From positions 487,011-551,010 of the forward strand of contig NZ_OBMQ01000001.1 of NCBI RefSeq assembly GCF_900217795.1: a stretch of DNA of 64,000 nt, written 5' to 3'. Both the position numbers and the translations under genes were made by a program. A model generated the notes under the pieces. That model was not told where the DNA came from. It did not search any database and saw nothing but the letters and a program-made list of their open reading frames with translations. Below are positions 53,636 to 64,000 of the stretch, piece by piece; within the stretch, counting starts at the first letter, position 1; the number at the start of each line of letters is the position of its first letter. Source of the DNA: Ureibacillus xyleni (GTDB lineage Bacteria; Bacillota; Bacilli; Bacillales_A; Planococcaceae).

Positions 53636-56395
53636 ATGGTAGAGTATAAAGATACGTTACTAATGCCAAAAACAGATTTCCCAATGCGCGGAAACTTACC
53701 GGCAAATGAACCGAAAATTCAAGAAAAATGGGATCATATGGACATTAATGCCCTTGTAAATGAGCGTACAAAAGACCGACCTCATTTCGTTTTACACGAT
53801 GGCCCTCCATATGCAAATGGGGATATTCATATTGGTCACGCATTAAACAAAGTCATTAAAGATATGATTAACCGTCATCGTTCTATGACAGGTTACCATG
53901 TTCCATATGTTCCTGGTTGGGATACACACGGTTTACCAATCGAGCAAGCTTTAACGAATAAAGGTGTTAAACGTAAAGAGTTAACAATTGCTGAATTCCG
54001 CGAGCTTTGTGAAAAATATGCGTATGAACAAATTGAAAATCAAAAAACTCAATTCCGACGTTTAGGTGTACGTGGAGATTGGGAAAATCCTTACGTTACG
54101 TTAAAGCCAGAGTTTGAGTCTCGCCAAATTGAAGTTTTTGGTAAAATGGCAGAAAAGGGATATATCTATAAAGGATTAAAGCCAGTTTATTGGTCTCCTT
54201 CTTCTGAGTCTGCATTAGCTGAAGCTGAAATCGAATATAAAGATATTAAATCACCATCTATTTATGTTAGTTTTGAAATTAAAGATGCAAAAGGGGTTGT
54301 TCCACAAGATGCAAAATTTATCATCTGGACGACAACTCCATGGACAATTCCAGCTAACTTAGGTATTTCTTTAAATCCAGAAATTACTTATGTAGTTGTT
54401 GCTGTAAATAATAACAAATTTATTATCGCGAAAGATTTATTACAAACAGTTACGGAAACTCTTGAATGGGAAAACCCAGAAGTAATTCAAGAAGTTCAAG
54501 GTCAAGAATTAGAATACGTTGTTGCAAAACATCCTATTTATGACCGTGATTCACTTATTATGGTGGGAGATCATGTAACGACTGATGCTGGTACAGGCTG
54601 TGTGCACACTGCACCAGGTCACGGGGAAGACGACTTTATTGTTAGCAAAAAATACGGTTTAGAAGTATTAAGCCCAATTAATGATCAAGGTTGTTATACA
54701 CACGAAGCACCTGGCTTTGAAGGTTTATTCTACAATGATGCAAATAAAGTTATTACTGAAAAATTAAAAGAGGTAGGCGCGCTAGAAAAATTATCATTCT
54801 TTACCCATTCATATCCACATGATTGGCGTACGAAAAAGCCGGTAATTTATCGTGCAACCCCTCAATGGTTCTGTTCTGTAGAAGCATTCCGCGATCAATT
54901 ATTAGAAGCGGTGGAAAATACAACATTCACTCCAGCATGGGGCGAAACACGTCTTTACAATATGATTCGTGACCGTGGAGATTGGTGTATCTCAAGACAA
55001 CGTGCATGGGGTGTACCAATTCCTGTGTTCTATGCAGAAAATGGCGAAGAAATTATTACATCTGAAACAATTGCACATGTGTCACAATTATTCCGTGAGC
55101 ATGGTTCAAATATTTGGTTCCAACGTGAGGCAAAAGATTTATTACCAGAAGGATTTACACACCCTGGTAGTCCAAATGGTAAATTCTCAAAAGAAAATGA
55201 CATTATGGACGTATGGTTCGATTCAGGTTCATCTCACCAAGGTGTACTTGTTGAGCGTGGCATGAAATATCCAGCAGACCTTTACTTAGAAGGCTCTGAC
55301 CAACACCGTGGATGGTTTAACTCATCTTTAATCACTTCTGTTGCAATTAATGGATATGCACCTTATAAAGGTTTGTTAACACACGGCTTCGTTCTAGATG
55401 GTGAAGGACGTAAAATGAGTAAATCTTTAGGAAACGTAATCATTCCAGAAAAAGTTATGAACCAATATGGTGCAGATATTTTACGCTTATGGGTAGCATC
55501 TGTGGATTATACTGGGGATGTAAGAATCAGTATGGATATGCTGAAGCAAATTTCAGAAGTTTACCGTAAAATCCGAAACACACTTCGTTTCTTACACGGT
55601 AACGTAGCTGACTTTAATCCAGCGACAGATCGCGTAGCATATGAAGAATTAAGTGAAATGGATCAATATATGTACATGCGTTTGCAGGATGTATTAAAGG
55701 CTGTACGAAATGCGTATGACCGATATGAATTTGCATCTGTATACCATACAATTAATAACTTTGTTGCAGTTGAATTATCAGCATTGTATTTAGATGTTGC
55801 AAAAGACGTTGTGTATATTGAAGCAGTAGACAGCAAAAAACGTCGTGCTATGCAAACAGTTATGTATGATACACTGTTGACTTTATTAAAAGTATTAACA
55901 CCAATTTTACCGCATACAACTGATGAATTATGGTCTTACTTAAATGCAGAAGAAGCATCAGTTCAATTAACGGATTTCCCTGAAGTTGATGAGCGTAGTA
56001 ATTTCCAAGAATTACGTACAAAATGGGAGCGTGTAATTGAAATTCGTGATGAAGTATTAAAAGCATTAGAAGAAGCACGTAATGCGAAAACGATTGGTAA
56101 ATCATTAGAAGCAAAAGTGACACTTTATGCAGACCAAGAAGTTGCGGAGTTATTAAATGATGAAGCAGTTAACTTTGCCCAAAGCTGTATCGTTTCTCAA
56201 TTAGTAGTAGCTGGTTCTAAGGAAAGTGCTCCGGATAATGCACTTGTTCTAGAGCAAACAGCAATTATTGTAGAAAAAGCAGATGGTGAAAAATGCGAAC
56301 GCTGCTGGAGCTATTCTGAATCAGTAGGTCAAAACGAAAATCATCCAACGATTTGTAGCCGTTGTGCAGAAGTAATTGAAAAACATTATGTTTAA
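53636..56395 (+). CDS. ileS: Isoleucyl-tRNA synthetase
   Basis: IleS charges tRNA(Ile). The 919-residue class I enzyme has [16 protein letters not shown] near residue 55 (HIGH motif), a CP1 editing domain (about 200-400; [11 protein letters not shown] and [15 protein letters not shown]), KMSKSLGN near 593, an anticodon-binding domain, and a C-terminal zinc site with CERCW and CSRC. The ATG follows TTAGGAGG. It is controlled by the T-box upstream and ends at a terminator. Confidence 0.98.
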   Translation: MVEYKDTLLMPKTDFPMRGNLPANEPKIQEKWDHMDINALVNERTKDRPHFVLHDGPPYANGDIHIGHALNKVIKDMINRHRSMTGYHVPYVPGWDTHGLPIEQALTNKGVKRKELTIAEFRELCEKYAYEQIENQKTQFRRLGVRGDWENPYVTLKPEFESRQIEVFGKMAEKGYIYKGLKPVYWSPSSESALAEAEIEYKDIKSPSIYVSFEIKDAKGVVPQDAKFIIWTTTPWTIPANLGISLNPEITYVVVAVNNNKFIIAKDLLQTVTETLEWENPEVIQEVQGQELEYVVAKHPIYDRDSLIMVGDHVTTDAGTGCVHTAPGHGEDDFIVSKKYGLEVLSPINDQGCYTHEAPGFEGLFYNDANKVITEKLKEVGALEKLSFFTHSYPHDWRTKKPVIYRATPQWFCSVEAFRDQLLEAVENTTFTPAWGETRLYNMIRDRGDWCISRQRAWGVPIPVFYAENGEEIITSETIAHVSQLFREHGSNIWFQREAKDLLPEGFTHPGSPNGKFSKENDIMDVWFDSGSSHQGVLVERGMKYPADLYLEGSDQHRGWFNSSLITSVAINGYAPYKGLLTHGFVLDGEGRKMSKSLGNVIIPEKVMNQYGADILRLWVASVDYTGDVRISMDMLKQISEVYRKIRNTLRFLHGNVADFNPATDRVAYEELSEMDQYMYMRLQDVLKAVRNAYDRYEFASVYHTINNFVAVELSALYLDVAKDVVYIEAVDSKKRRAMQTVMYDTLLTLLKVLTPILPHTTDELWSYLNAEEASVQLTDFPEVDERSNFQELRTKWERVIEIRDEVLKALEEARNAKTIGKSLEAKVTLYADQEVAELLNDEAVNFAQSCIVSQLVVAGSKESAPDNALVLEQTAIIVEKADGEKCERCWSYSESVGQNENHPTICSRCAEVIEKHYV

Positions 56396-56407
56396 ATAAA
56401 TGAAATG

Positions 56408-56443
56408 AATAACCGCCCTCATTTTTTGAGGTGCGGTTATTTT
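56408..56443 (+). terminator. Terminator after ileS
   Basis: AATAACCGC-CTC and GAG-GCGGTTATT form a long hairpin with one small internal bulge, followed by TTTGT. Confidence 0.85.
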
Positions 56444-56611
56444 GTAGCTTTTAAGGGAAATAACTAGTATTTACAACACATACATTTTATGTTGATTTAG
56501 TGAACAATCCTGTATAGAGACAACCTAGTGCCGTTAATTTACCTTTATTAATGCAAAACGGGTTTTTCTAATGGTAGAATGGGAGAGATTATAGACAAAC
56601 GGGGGAATACT

Positions 56612-57091
56612 GTGTATAAGTATTATGGTTTAGCAGCAATCGTTGTGTTAATTGATCAATGGACTAAATGGTTAATTGTTAAAAATATGGAATTAGGTGA
56701 TCGAATCATCGTTATGGATCCGTGGTTTGCCATCCTCTCTCATCGAAATCGAGGTGCAGCTTGGGGAATGTTACAAGGTCAAATGTGGATCTTCACCATC
56801 GTCACACTAGTCGTCATTGGTGGTATCATATACTACTTTCATAAGGAAGCTAGGGATAAGCCGTTCTTTGCTATTAGTCTGATGATTTTATTAGGTGGAG
56901 CTCTAGGGAATTTTATCGATCGAATTTTTCGTGGCGAGGTAGTGGACTTTATCGATGTATTAATTCCAATAATTAATTATGATTTTCCGATTTTTAACAT
57001 TGCGGATGCAGCATTAACAATATCTGTAGTGATGTTAATTTTAGTCATACTAAAAGAAGATCGTGAAGAAAAGAAAAAGGTGAAAAAATGA
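56612..57091 (+). CDS. lspA: Lipoprotein signal peptidase (signal peptidase II)
   Basis: LspA removes signal peptides from diacylated prolipoproteins such as CtaC in this window. The protein has 159 residues from GTG 56612 (behind GGGGGA) and four membrane helices. The catalytic aspartates are in NFIDRIFRGEVVDFI and FNIADAAL, with NRGAAWGML in helix 2-3. An upstream in-frame ATG at 56579 has no ribosome site. B. subtilis has a small gene (ylyA) between ileS and lspA; none is seen here. It overlaps the next gene by four bases. Confidence 0.95.
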   Translation: MYKYYGLAAIVVLIDQWTKWLIVKNMELGDRIIVMDPWFAILSHRNRGAAWGMLQGQMWIFTIVTLVVIGGIIYYFHKEARDKPFFAISLMILLGGALGNFIDRIFRGEVVDFIDVLIPIINYDFPIFNIADAALTISVVMLILVILKEDREEKKKVKK

Positions 57092-57999
57092 CAGTTGTAA
57101 CAATTACAATTGAAACAGAAAATGCAGGAGATCGTATAGACAAGGCTTTATCCGTAATCAACGAAGAGTGGTCTCGTTCTCTAATTGCCAATTGGATAGC
57201 TGATGGGAATGTAAAAGTAAACGGTGAGGTGCCAAAAGCTAAATATAAGGTAAAAGAAGGCGATGTGGTTGAAATTGATGTGCCAGAACCAGAGCCTCTT
57301 GAAGTAATACCTGAAGATTTAAATTTAGAGATTATCTATGAAGATGAAGATGTCTTAGTTGTGAATAAGCCAAAGGGAATGGTAGTCCACCCGGCACCTG
57401 GACATATGACAGGAACTTTGGTAAATGGATTAATGTATCATTGTAAAGACTTATCAGGAATTAATGGTGTTTTAAGACCAGGTATCGTCCATCGAATTGA
57501 TAAAGATACATCTGGTTTACTAATGGTTGCTAAAAATGACCATGCTCACCATTCTCTTGTAGAACAGTTGGTAAATAAAACCGTAACTCGTAAATATACT
57601 GCATTAGTTCATGGTCATATTGCCCACGATAAAGGAACTATCGATGCACCAATTGGAAGAGACCCAAAAGATCGCCAAAAACAAGCAATTGTAGACAACG
57701 GGAAGCATGCTGTTACCCATTTTCACGTGCAAGAACGAATTGGTAATTTTACTTTAGTTGAATGTCGTCTTGAAACAGGCCGTACACATCAAATTCGTGT
57801 GCATATGAATTATATTGGTTTCCCTTTAGTAGGAGATCCGAAATATGGTCCAAAGAAAACGATTGATTTTGGTGGTCAAGTGTTACATGCAGGTGTTCTT
57901 GGATTTAACCATCCAACTAAAAATGAATACTTAGAGTTTGAAGTTCCAATTCCTGATGATTTTTTACAATTACTTGAACAATTGAGAAATGAACAATAA
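57088..57999 (+). CDS. RluD-type 23S rRNA pseudouridine synthase
   Basis: The 303-residue protein has an N-terminal S4 domain (about 12-75; DRIDKALSVINEEWSRS) and a RluA/RluD catalytic domain with the aspartate in GIVHRIDKDTSGLLMVAK near residue 140, then ETGRTHQIRVHM near 230. It belongs to the YlyB branch of Firmicutes. The exact target uridines are not predictable here. Translation is coupled to lspA (ATGA overlap). Confidence 0.92.
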   Translation: MTVVTITIETENAGDRIDKALSVINEEWSRSLIANWIADGNVKVNGEVPKAKYKVKEGDVVEIDVPEPEPLEVIPEDLNLEIIYEDEDVLVVNKPKGMVVHPAPGHMTGTLVNGLMYHCKDLSGINGVLRPGIVHRIDKDTSGLLMVAKNDHAHHSLVEQLVNKTVTRKYTALVHGHIAHDKGTIDAPIGRDPKDRQKQAIVDNGKHAVTHFHVQERIGNFTLVECRLETGRTHQIRVHMNYIGFPLVGDPKYGPKKTIDFGGQVLHAGVLGFNHPTKNEYLEFEVPIPDDFLQLLEQLRNEQ

Positions 58000-58026
58000 T
58001 TAAATAATTTATTTATTAAAACTATG

Positions 58027-58055
58027 TTGACTTGAGTTCTATATAAGAATATACT
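58027..58055 (+). promoter_or_regulatory. Sigma-A promoter of the pyr operon
   Basis: TTGACT at 58027-58032 and TATACT at 58050-58055 are separated by 17 bases. The transcript would start near 58062. Confidence 0.88.
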
Positions 58056-58122
58056 GACAACAGTGAATAAAACCTACTGTGATAGGGAATAGTATAAAAA
58101 TTAAATATTCACCTTTAATGGC

Positions 58123-58316
58123 AGTCCAGAGAGGCTGAGAAGGTATAAGATGAATTGTATTGGAGTTTTCGTGCAACTTAAAATGGCCAAAATTGTATCC
58201 TTTTGAAAGATACTAGGCTTATTTAGGTGTGTCCTAAAAATGAAAACACTACCAAACATGCTTTTTCAACTTGTATATCCCAACCTCTTAAGCTGGTGCT
58301 TAGGAGGTTTTTTATT
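58123..58316 (+). promoter_or_regulatory. PyrR-controlled attenuator in the pyr leader
   Basis: AGTCCAGAGAGGCT at 58123-58136 is the conserved PyrR-binding loop. A terminator follows at 58282-58315: AACCTC-TAAGC and GCTTA-GAGGTT arms with a T tract. When UMP is plentiful, PyrR bound to the loop lets this terminator form. The 384-base gap before pyrR contains promoter, leader and attenuator only. Confidence 0.93.
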
Positions 58317-58347
58317 TTGAAAAAGCGAACCTCATGAGACTGTGTAA

Positions 58348-58929
<582 letters not shown>

Positions 58930-58963
58930 TTTAACAGATGAGAGAATAGAGAGGAAAATAAAT

Positions 58964-60253
58964 ATGTCCAAAGCAGTTTTAGACATTAATGACAAGCCTA
59001 CTTCAGGACAGTTGATAACACTAAGTTTTCAACACATGTTTGCAATGTTCGGTTCAACAATTCTAGTGCCTCAACTAGTAGGATTAAGCCCTGCTATAGC
59101 ACTATTAACAAGTGGGATAGCAACAATCGTCTTCTTGTTGATAACACAATTTAAAGTACCAGCTTACTTAGGATCATCATTTGCCTTCATTGCCCCAATA
59201 CTTTTAGCAGCTGGTGGGTTAAATGAAAATGGGCAAAGTGTTAACCCTGGAAATGCTATGATTGGTGCAATGGCTGTCGGAGTCGTGTACGGAATCGTCT
59301 CCTTATTAATTTGGAAAACAGGTTACAAATGGTTAATGAGCTTGTTACCTCCAATTGTAGTAGCTCCAGTTATTATGGTAATCGGTTTAGGATTAGCTGG
59401 AACAGCCGTTAATATGGCAATGAATGTAAATGGTGAATATAGCTTCTTACATTTTACTGCTGCGTTAGTAACTTTATTTGCAGCGATTATCTTCAATGTA
59501 TATTTTAAAAATGTTTTAAGTACAATGCCTATTCTTTTAGGTTTAATTGTCGGATACATATATTCAGCAATCGTAGGAATTGTTGATTTTACTCCTGTCA
59601 AGGATGCAGCGTGGTTTGCGTTACCAGACTTTTTAATCCCAGGTATTCATTATGAATTTAACGTTACTTCAAAAATTCTTTTAGCTATGGTTCCAATTGT
59701 TATCGTCACAATTTCAGAACATATTGGGCACCAATTAGTGTTAGGTAAAGTAGTGAATCGCAACTACATTAAGGATCCGGGCTTACATAGATCATTACTA
59801 GGTGACGGATTAGGGACGTTTATAAGCAGCTTAATCGGAGGTCCACCGAAAACAACATATGGTGAAAATATCGGTGTTCTTGCTATTACTAGAGTGTTCT
59901 CAGTTTATGTCATATTAGGTGCAGCCGTACTTGCCATCTTGTTCTCCTTCTTTGGTAAGGCAATGGCGCTAGTTCAAACAATTCCAACTGCAGTACTTGG
60001 TGGTATTTCAATATTACTATTCGGGATTATTGCTTCAAGTGGATTAAGAATGCTAGTTGAAAACAATATTGATTTTGGTAATAACCGCAATATGGTGATT
60101 TCATCAGTAATTTTAGTCATCGGTATTGGAGGAGCAGCTCTAAGATTTACAGAAAGCTTTGTAATTGAAGGTATGGCTTTAGCAGCAATCGTTGGTGTGT
60201 TGTTAAACCTTGTATTACCTGGAAGAGATAAAGAAGTTAAAGATTTAGATTAA
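58964..60253 (+). CDS. pyrP: Uracil permease PyrP
   Basis: PyrP is a uracil transporter of the NCS2 family. The 429-residue protein has about 12-14 membrane segments, the signature near residue 295 (GGPPKTTYGENIG) and an N-terminal SFQHMFAMFGSTILVP. The ATG follows GAGAGGA. Unlike in B. subtilis there is no room for an attenuator between pyrR and pyrP. One follows pyrP. Confidence 0.96.
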   Translation: MSKAVLDINDKPTSGQLITLSFQHMFAMFGSTILVPQLVGLSPAIALLTSGIATIVFLLITQFKVPAYLGSSFAFIAPILLAAGGLNENGQSVNPGNAMIGAMAVGVVYGIVSLLIWKTGYKWLMSLLPPIVVAPVIMVIGLGLAGTAVNMAMNVNGEYSFLHFTAALVTLFAAIIFNVYFKNVLSTMPILLGLIVGYIYSAIVGIVDFTPVKDAAWFALPDFLIPGIHYEFNVTSKILLAMVPIVIVTISEHIGHQLVLGKVVNRNYIKDPGLHRSLLGDGLGTFISSLIGGPPKTTYGENIGVLAITRVFSVYVILGAAVLAILFSFFGKAMALVQTIPTAVLGGISILLFGIIASSGLRMLVENNIDFGNNRNMVISSVILVIGIGGAALRFTESFVIEGMALAAIVGVLLNLVLPGRDKEVKDLD

Positions 60254-60261
60254 AGCAACAT

Positions 60262-60374
60262 GACCTTTTAAAAGTTGTCCAGAGAGGCAAAAAAGGGGAA
60301 ATATGACAGCCGTACGTTGACGTACTAATTTTGTCATACCTCCTAAGCCTCGTGAAATCCACGAGGCATTTTTC
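60262..60374 (+). promoter_or_regulatory. PyrR-controlled attenuator between pyrP and pyrB
   Basis: TTGTCCAGAGAGGC at 60275-60288 is the PyrR-binding loop, closed by CCTTTT/AAAAGG. An inner palindrome (GTACGT and ACGTAC) and TGACA/TGTCA arms can form the antiterminator. The terminator GCCTCGTG/CACGAGGC at 60347-60367 ends in ATTTTTC. Confidence 0.92.
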
Positions 60375-60450
60375 ATACTGACATGAAGAGTTTAATTTCG
60401 CTCATGAAAGAACTTTTCAAACAAGAACCGATTTCTAGGAGGAAGAGGCA

Positions 60451-61326
60451 ATGAGAAATTTACTTTCAATGGAACATTTAACAAATGATGAAGTAATGAT
60501 GATAATTGAACGAGCAGCACAATTTGAAGCTGGTGAACAAAGTGTTCTAGATCGAACTTATCATGTAGCAAACTTATTTTTTGAGCCAAGTACAAGGACG
60601 AAAACAAGTTTTGAAATGGCTGAAAGAAAAGTTGGGTGCACAGTGATTCCATTTGATGCAGGGTTTTCAAGTGCATTAAAAGGAGAGACAATGTACGATA
60701 CTGTGAAAACATTAGAAATGATCGGAATGGATGCCGTTGTAATTCGCGCGAAAGAAGATGAATATTACAATGAACTCCTTGAAGGTATTAATGTAGCAGT
60801 TATTAATGCTGGCGATGGAGCAGGTCAACACCCGTCGCAAAGCTTGTTAGATTTATACACAATTTATAAAGAATTCGGATCATTTGAAGGATTAAATGTT
60901 ACGATTGTTGGTGACATCTCACATAGCCGCGTCGCAAAATCAAACGCTACGGCATTAAGACGACTTGGTGTAAATGTTCGGTTCTTATGTCCACCTGAGT
61001 GGGCAGGAGATTTTGAAGCACACCATTCTTGGGATGAACTGTTAGAAGATAGTGATGTCATCATGTTACTACGTATTCAACATGAACGGCATATAGTAAA
61101 TAAAAGTTTCTCAAAAGAAAGTTATCATGAACAATACGGGTTAACTTTTGAGCGTGAAGCAAGAATGAAGAAACACGCAATCATTATGCACCCGGCACCT
61201 GTGAATCGAGATGTAGAAATTGCATCAGAACTGGTAGAGTGCGAGCGTTCGAGAATATTTAGTCAAGTTCGAAATGGCGTTTTTGTAAGAATGGCTATCA
61301 TTGAAACGATTTTGAAAGGAAGATGA
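60451..61326 (+). CDS. pyrB: Aspartate carbamoyltransferase, catalytic subunit
   Basis: PyrB joins carbamoyl phosphate and aspartate, the committed step of pyrimidine synthesis. The 291-residue protein has the carbamoyl-phosphate motif [13 protein letters not shown] near residue 46, [12 protein letters not shown] near 130, and [11 protein letters not shown] near 248. The ATG follows AGGAGGAAGAGG. No regulatory chain pyrI is seen, as in other Bacillales. Its stop overlaps the region of the pyrC start. Confidence 0.97.
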   Translation: MRNLLSMEHLTNDEVMMIIERAAQFEAGEQSVLDRTYHVANLFFEPSTRTKTSFEMAERKVGCTVIPFDAGFSSALKGETMYDTVKTLEMIGMDAVVIRAKEDEYYNELLEGINVAVINAGDGAGQHPSQSLLDLYTIYKEFGSFEGLNVTIVGDISHSRVAKSNATALRRLGVNVRFLCPPEWAGDFEAHHSWDELLEDSDVIMLLRIQHERHIVNKSFSKESYHEQYGLTFEREARMKKHAIIMHPAPVNRDVEIASELVECERSRIFSQVRNGVFVRMAIIETILKGR

Positions 61327-61328
61327 AC

Positions 61329-62603
61329 ATGTTGAAATATTTGAATAATGTCAAAATACTGAATGAAAACAGTGAATTAATTGATTCATCAGTGACAATT
61401 GAAGATGGTAAAATCGTTGCAATTGGAGCACAACTTCCAGAAGGGGCAGAAGTGATTGACGGAAAAGGCAATCTAGTAGCACCAGGGTTTGTGGATTTAC
61501 ATGTACATTTACGTGAACCTGGCTTTGAACATAAAGAAACGATTGAAACTGGTTCAAGCTCAGCAGCAAAAGGTGGGTTCACTACAATTTGTGCTATGCC
61601 AAACACAAAACCGGTACCGGATTCAGCTGAAAATATGAAATTAATAAAAGGCTTAATAGAAGAAAGTGCAGTTGTTCGTGTTTTACCATATGGATCCTTA
61701 ACGGTTGCTGAAGCTGGTGAAGAACGTACAAACATTGAAGAATTAAAGGAACTTGGCGCAGTGGCATTCTCTGATGATGGGGTTGGAATTCAACTAGCAT
61801 CAACAATGTTTGAGCAAATGAAATCTGCCGCTAAAGTTGATGCAGTAGTCGTTGCTCACTGTGAAGATAACTCCCTAATCTATGATGGGGTAATGCACGA
61901 AGGAAAACGAAATAAAGAACTTGGATTACCGGGGATTCCATCGATTTGTGAATCTGTCCAAATTGCACGTGATGTATTGTTAGCTGAAGCAGCAGGGGCA
62001 CGTTACCATGTTTGTCACGTATCTACAAAAGAATCAGTACGAGCTGTAAGAGATGCAAAAGCTGCAGGCATCCGCGTTACTGCAGAAGTTTGTCCACACC
62101 ATCTTTTACTAGAAGAAATGGACATTCCAAGTGATGACGCCAATTGGAAAATGAATCCGCCATTACGTGCAAGTGATGACAAAGATTCTTTACACCAAGC
62201 ATTACTAGATGGAACAATTGATTGTATTGCAACAGACCATGCACCACACACTGTGGAAGAAAAATGTTGTGGTATGGTAGGGGCCCCATTTGGCATTGTT
62301 GGTTTTGAAACAGCTTTCCCACTATTGTATACACAATTTGTTGAAACAGGGAAATGGACTTTAAAGCAATTAATTGATTGGATGAGTGTAAAAGCTGCTA
62401 AAATTTTCGATTTACCTTATGGAACAATTGAAGTTGGAGCTTCAGCTGATTTAGTATTAATTGATTTAAATAAGGAACAAACAGTGAATGCGGAAAGATT
62501 TGTTTCAAAAGGTCGCAACACACCATTTAATGGTTGGTCTGCAAAAGGATGGCCAGTAATGACAATATTTGAAGGCAACATCGTCTACGAGGAGGCACAA
62601 TAA
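61329..62603 (+). CDS. pyrC: Dihydroorotase (class I)
   Basis: PyrC closes the ring of carbamoyl aspartate to dihydroorotate. The roughly 424-residue protein shows the metal site [16 protein letters not shown] near residue 58 and [11 protein letters not shown] near 300, of the class I type. I prefer ATG 61329, about 8 bases after AAAGGAAG; ATG 61323, overlapping the pyrB stop, is possible. It overlaps carA by one base (TAATG). Confidence 0.96.
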   Translation: MLKYLNNVKILNENSELIDSSVTIEDGKIVAIGAQLPEGAEVIDGKGNLVAPGFVDLHVHLREPGFEHKETIETGSSSAAKGGFTTICAMPNTKPVPDSAENMKLIKGLIEESAVVRVLPYGSLTVAEAGEERTNIEELKELGAVAFSDDGVGIQLASTMFEQMKSAAKVDAVVVAHCEDNSLIYDGVMHEGKRNKELGLPGIPSICESVQIARDVLLAEAAGARYHVCHVSTKESVRAVRDAKAAGIRVTAEVCPHHLLLEEMDIPSDDANWKMNPPLRASDDKDSLHQALLDGTIDCIATDHAPHTVEEKCCGMVGAPFGIVGFETAFPLLYTQFVETGKWTLKQLIDWMSVKAAKIFDLPYGTIEVGASADLVLIDLNKEQTVNAERFVSKGRNTPFNGWSAKGWPVMTIFEGNIVYEEAQ

Positions 62604-63703
62604 TGAAGAAAAGACAATTAATTTTAGAAGATGGCACAGTATTTAATGGAATAGCATTTGGTAGTGATCGTGCATCACAAGGAGAGGTTGTATTTACAAC
62701 TGGTATGACTGGTTACCAAGAAACACTTTCAGATCCTTCATTCTATGGACAAATTGTAACATTTACATATCCACTCATCGGTAACTACGGGATTAACCGC
62801 GATGATTTTGAATCGATTACACCAGCAATTCGTGGGATGGTTTGTCGTGAATTAGCAAAAGAGCCATCAAACTTCCGCTCAGATCTTTCTTTAAATGAAT
62901 ATTTAATTTCACAAGATATCCCTGGTATCGAAGGAATTGATACACGTAAATTAACAAGAATTATTCGCTCAAAAGGTGCAGTAAAAGCGATTCTTACTGC
63001 AGCAGACGAAGAAGTAAATATTGATGAAGTTGTTGAAACGTTAATTGCAACTCCTCTAATTACAAATCACGTAAAAGAAGTATCACCGAAAGCTGCATAC
63101 CCAAGCCCAGGACGTGGAAAACGTGTTGTATTAATTGACTTTGGTATGAAACACGGAATTTTACGTGAATTAAATAAACGTGATTGTGATGTGTTAGTAG
63201 TACCTTACAATACTTCTGCAGAGCAAATTTTAGCTTGGCATCCAGATGGCATTATGCTATCCAATGGCCCTGGTAATCCAGCTGACGTTACTGAAGGAAT
63301 TGAAACAATTCGTAATTTAGTTGGAAAAGTTCCAATCTTCGGTATTTGCTTAGGACATCAATTGTTTGCTTTAGCTTGTGGAGCAAAAAGCTTCAAGTTA
63401 CCATTTGGACACCGTGGAGGAAACCATCCAGTAAAAGATTTACGCACAGGTCGTACAGAGTTAACTTCACAAAACCATGGTTATGCAGTTGATGCAGATT
63501 CATTGGAAGGAACAGATTTAGAAGTAACACATATCGCTCTAAATGACGGTACTGTAGAAGGATTACGTCATAAAAAACACCCAATCTTTACAGTACAATA
63601 TCACCCAGAAGCTTCACCTGGGCCAGAAGATTCAAATCATTTATTTGACGAATTTATTGAATTAATGGAAGTAGAAGCAGGGAAGGAGAAACAACATGCC
63701 TAA
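62603..63703 (+). CDS. carA: Carbamoyl-phosphate synthase, small (glutaminase) subunit, pyrimidine type
   Basis: This subunit releases ammonia from glutamine for carbamoyl phosphate synthesis. The 366-residue protein has the CPSase small N-terminal domain ([15 protein letters not shown]) and a class I glutaminase with the catalytic cysteine near residue 249 in GICLGHQ and the His/Glu pair in [12 protein letters not shown]. In the B. subtilis naming it is pyrAA; its place in the pyr operon marks the pyrimidine-specific copy. It overlaps carB by eight bases. Confidence 0.97.
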   Translation: MKKRQLILEDGTVFNGIAFGSDRASQGEVVFTTGMTGYQETLSDPSFYGQIVTFTYPLIGNYGINRDDFESITPAIRGMVCRELAKEPSNFRSDLSLNEYLISQDIPGIEGIDTRKLTRIIRSKGAVKAILTAADEEVNIDEVVETLIATPLITNHVKEVSPKAAYPSPGRGKRVVLIDFGMKHGILRELNKRDCDVLVVPYNTSAEQILAWHPDGIMLSNGPGNPADVTEGIETIRNLVGKVPIFGICLGHQLFALACGAKSFKLPFGHRGGNHPVKDLRTGRTELTSQNHGYAVDADSLEGTDLEVTHIALNDGTVEGLRHKKHPIFTVQYHPEASPGPEDSNHLFDEFIELMEVEAGKEKQHA

Positions 63704-64000
63704 ACGTACAGATATTGAAACTATTTTAGTAATCGGATCAGGTCCTATCATCATTGGACAAGCAGCAGAATTTGACTATGCAGGTACACAAGCTTGTCTA
63801 TCTTTAAAAGAAGAAGGATACCGAGTAATCTTAATTAACTCAAACCCTGCAACAATTATGACAGATACAGAAATCGCAGATAAAGTTTATATCGAGCCAA
63901 TTTCTTTAGAATTTGTTTCTCGTATTTTACGTAAAGAACGTCCTGATGCAATCCTTCCAACATTAGGTGGTCAAACAGGATTAAACATGGCAATCGAGCT
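63696..64000 (+). CDS. carB: Carbamoyl-phosphate synthase, large subunit, N-terminal part
   Basis: Only the first 101 codons are in the window. The protein begins [19 protein letters not shown], followed by [20 protein letters not shown] and [12 protein letters not shown], the start of the first synthetase half that phosphorylates bicarbonate. The ATG at 63696 follows AAGGAG and overlaps the carA end. In B. subtilis naming it is pyrAB. Confidence 0.96.
   Translation, partial: MPKRTDIETILVIGSGPIIIGQAAEFDYAGTQACLSLKEEGYRVILINSNPATIMTDTEIADKVYIEPISLEFVSRILRKERPDAILPTLGGQTGLNMAIE

Overview
The window is AT-rich chromosomal core DNA from an endospore-forming member of the Bacillales. Gene order follows the Bacillus subtilis ylaN-ftsW-pycA-cta-ylb-dcw-spoIIG-ylm-ileS-lspA-pyr region almost gene for gene. 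Several departures point to the Lysinibacillus/Solibacillus side of the Planococcaceae, although the sequence alone does not prove the genus: cell-wall genes are missing from the dcw cluster, a meso-diaminopimelate-type MurE stands alone elsewhere, and an acyl-CoA carboxylase pair is inserted near ylbO. I saw no mobile elements, prophage, CRISPR, rRNA or tRNA genes.

Layout. 1-5300: end of an unidentified gene, ylaN, ftsW, pycA. 5300-12600: aerobic respiration, with heme A synthase ctaA facing the caa3 oxidase operon ctaCDEF and ctaG. The place normally held by ctaB (heme O synthase) holds a full-length but badly decayed ctaB pseudogene. 12600-24400: ylb region (yugN-like gene, CAP protein, orphan murE, ricF/ylbF, a glycerophosphodiester phosphodiesterase, ylbG, an unknown gene, a secreted stalk-domain protein, rsmD, coaD, ylbJ, ylbL, tmcAL). 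24540-31900: ylbN-rpmF, a crotonase, rsfA/ylbO, a biotin carrier plus carboxyltransferase, panE, a DUF3397-like gene, bshC. 32000-46900: division and cell-wall cluster mraZ-rsmH-ftsL-pbpB-spoVD-mraY-murD-spoVE-divIB-ylxW-ylxX-sbp-ftsA-ftsZ, without murE, murG or murB. 47000-49700: spoIIGA-sigE-sigG, the early mother-cell and late forespore sigma factors. 49800-53100: ylmC, ylmE, sepF, ylmG, ylmH, divIVA. 53200-58000: T-box-controlled ileS, lspA, rluD-type synthase. 58000-64000: PyrR-regulated pyrimidine operon pyrR-pyrP-pyrB-pyrC-carA-carB, with carB cut by the window edge.

Regulation visible in the DNA includes a three-copy 10-bp-periodic MraZ operator, an ileS T-box with an AUC specifier, two PyrR attenuators, Spo0A-box-like repeats before spoIIGA, a sigma-F/G-like promoter before sigG, ResD-like sites between ctaA and the ctaB relic, a consensus sigma-A promoter before ylbN, and many intrinsic terminators.

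The observations most worth following are the ctaB pseudogene inside an otherwise intact cta locus, the divergent DAP-type MurE outside a dcw cluster that has lost murE/murG/murB, and a decarboxylase-like crotonase beside a carboxyltransferase and biotin carrier that have no local biotin carboxylase. No clearly new multi-gene system was found.
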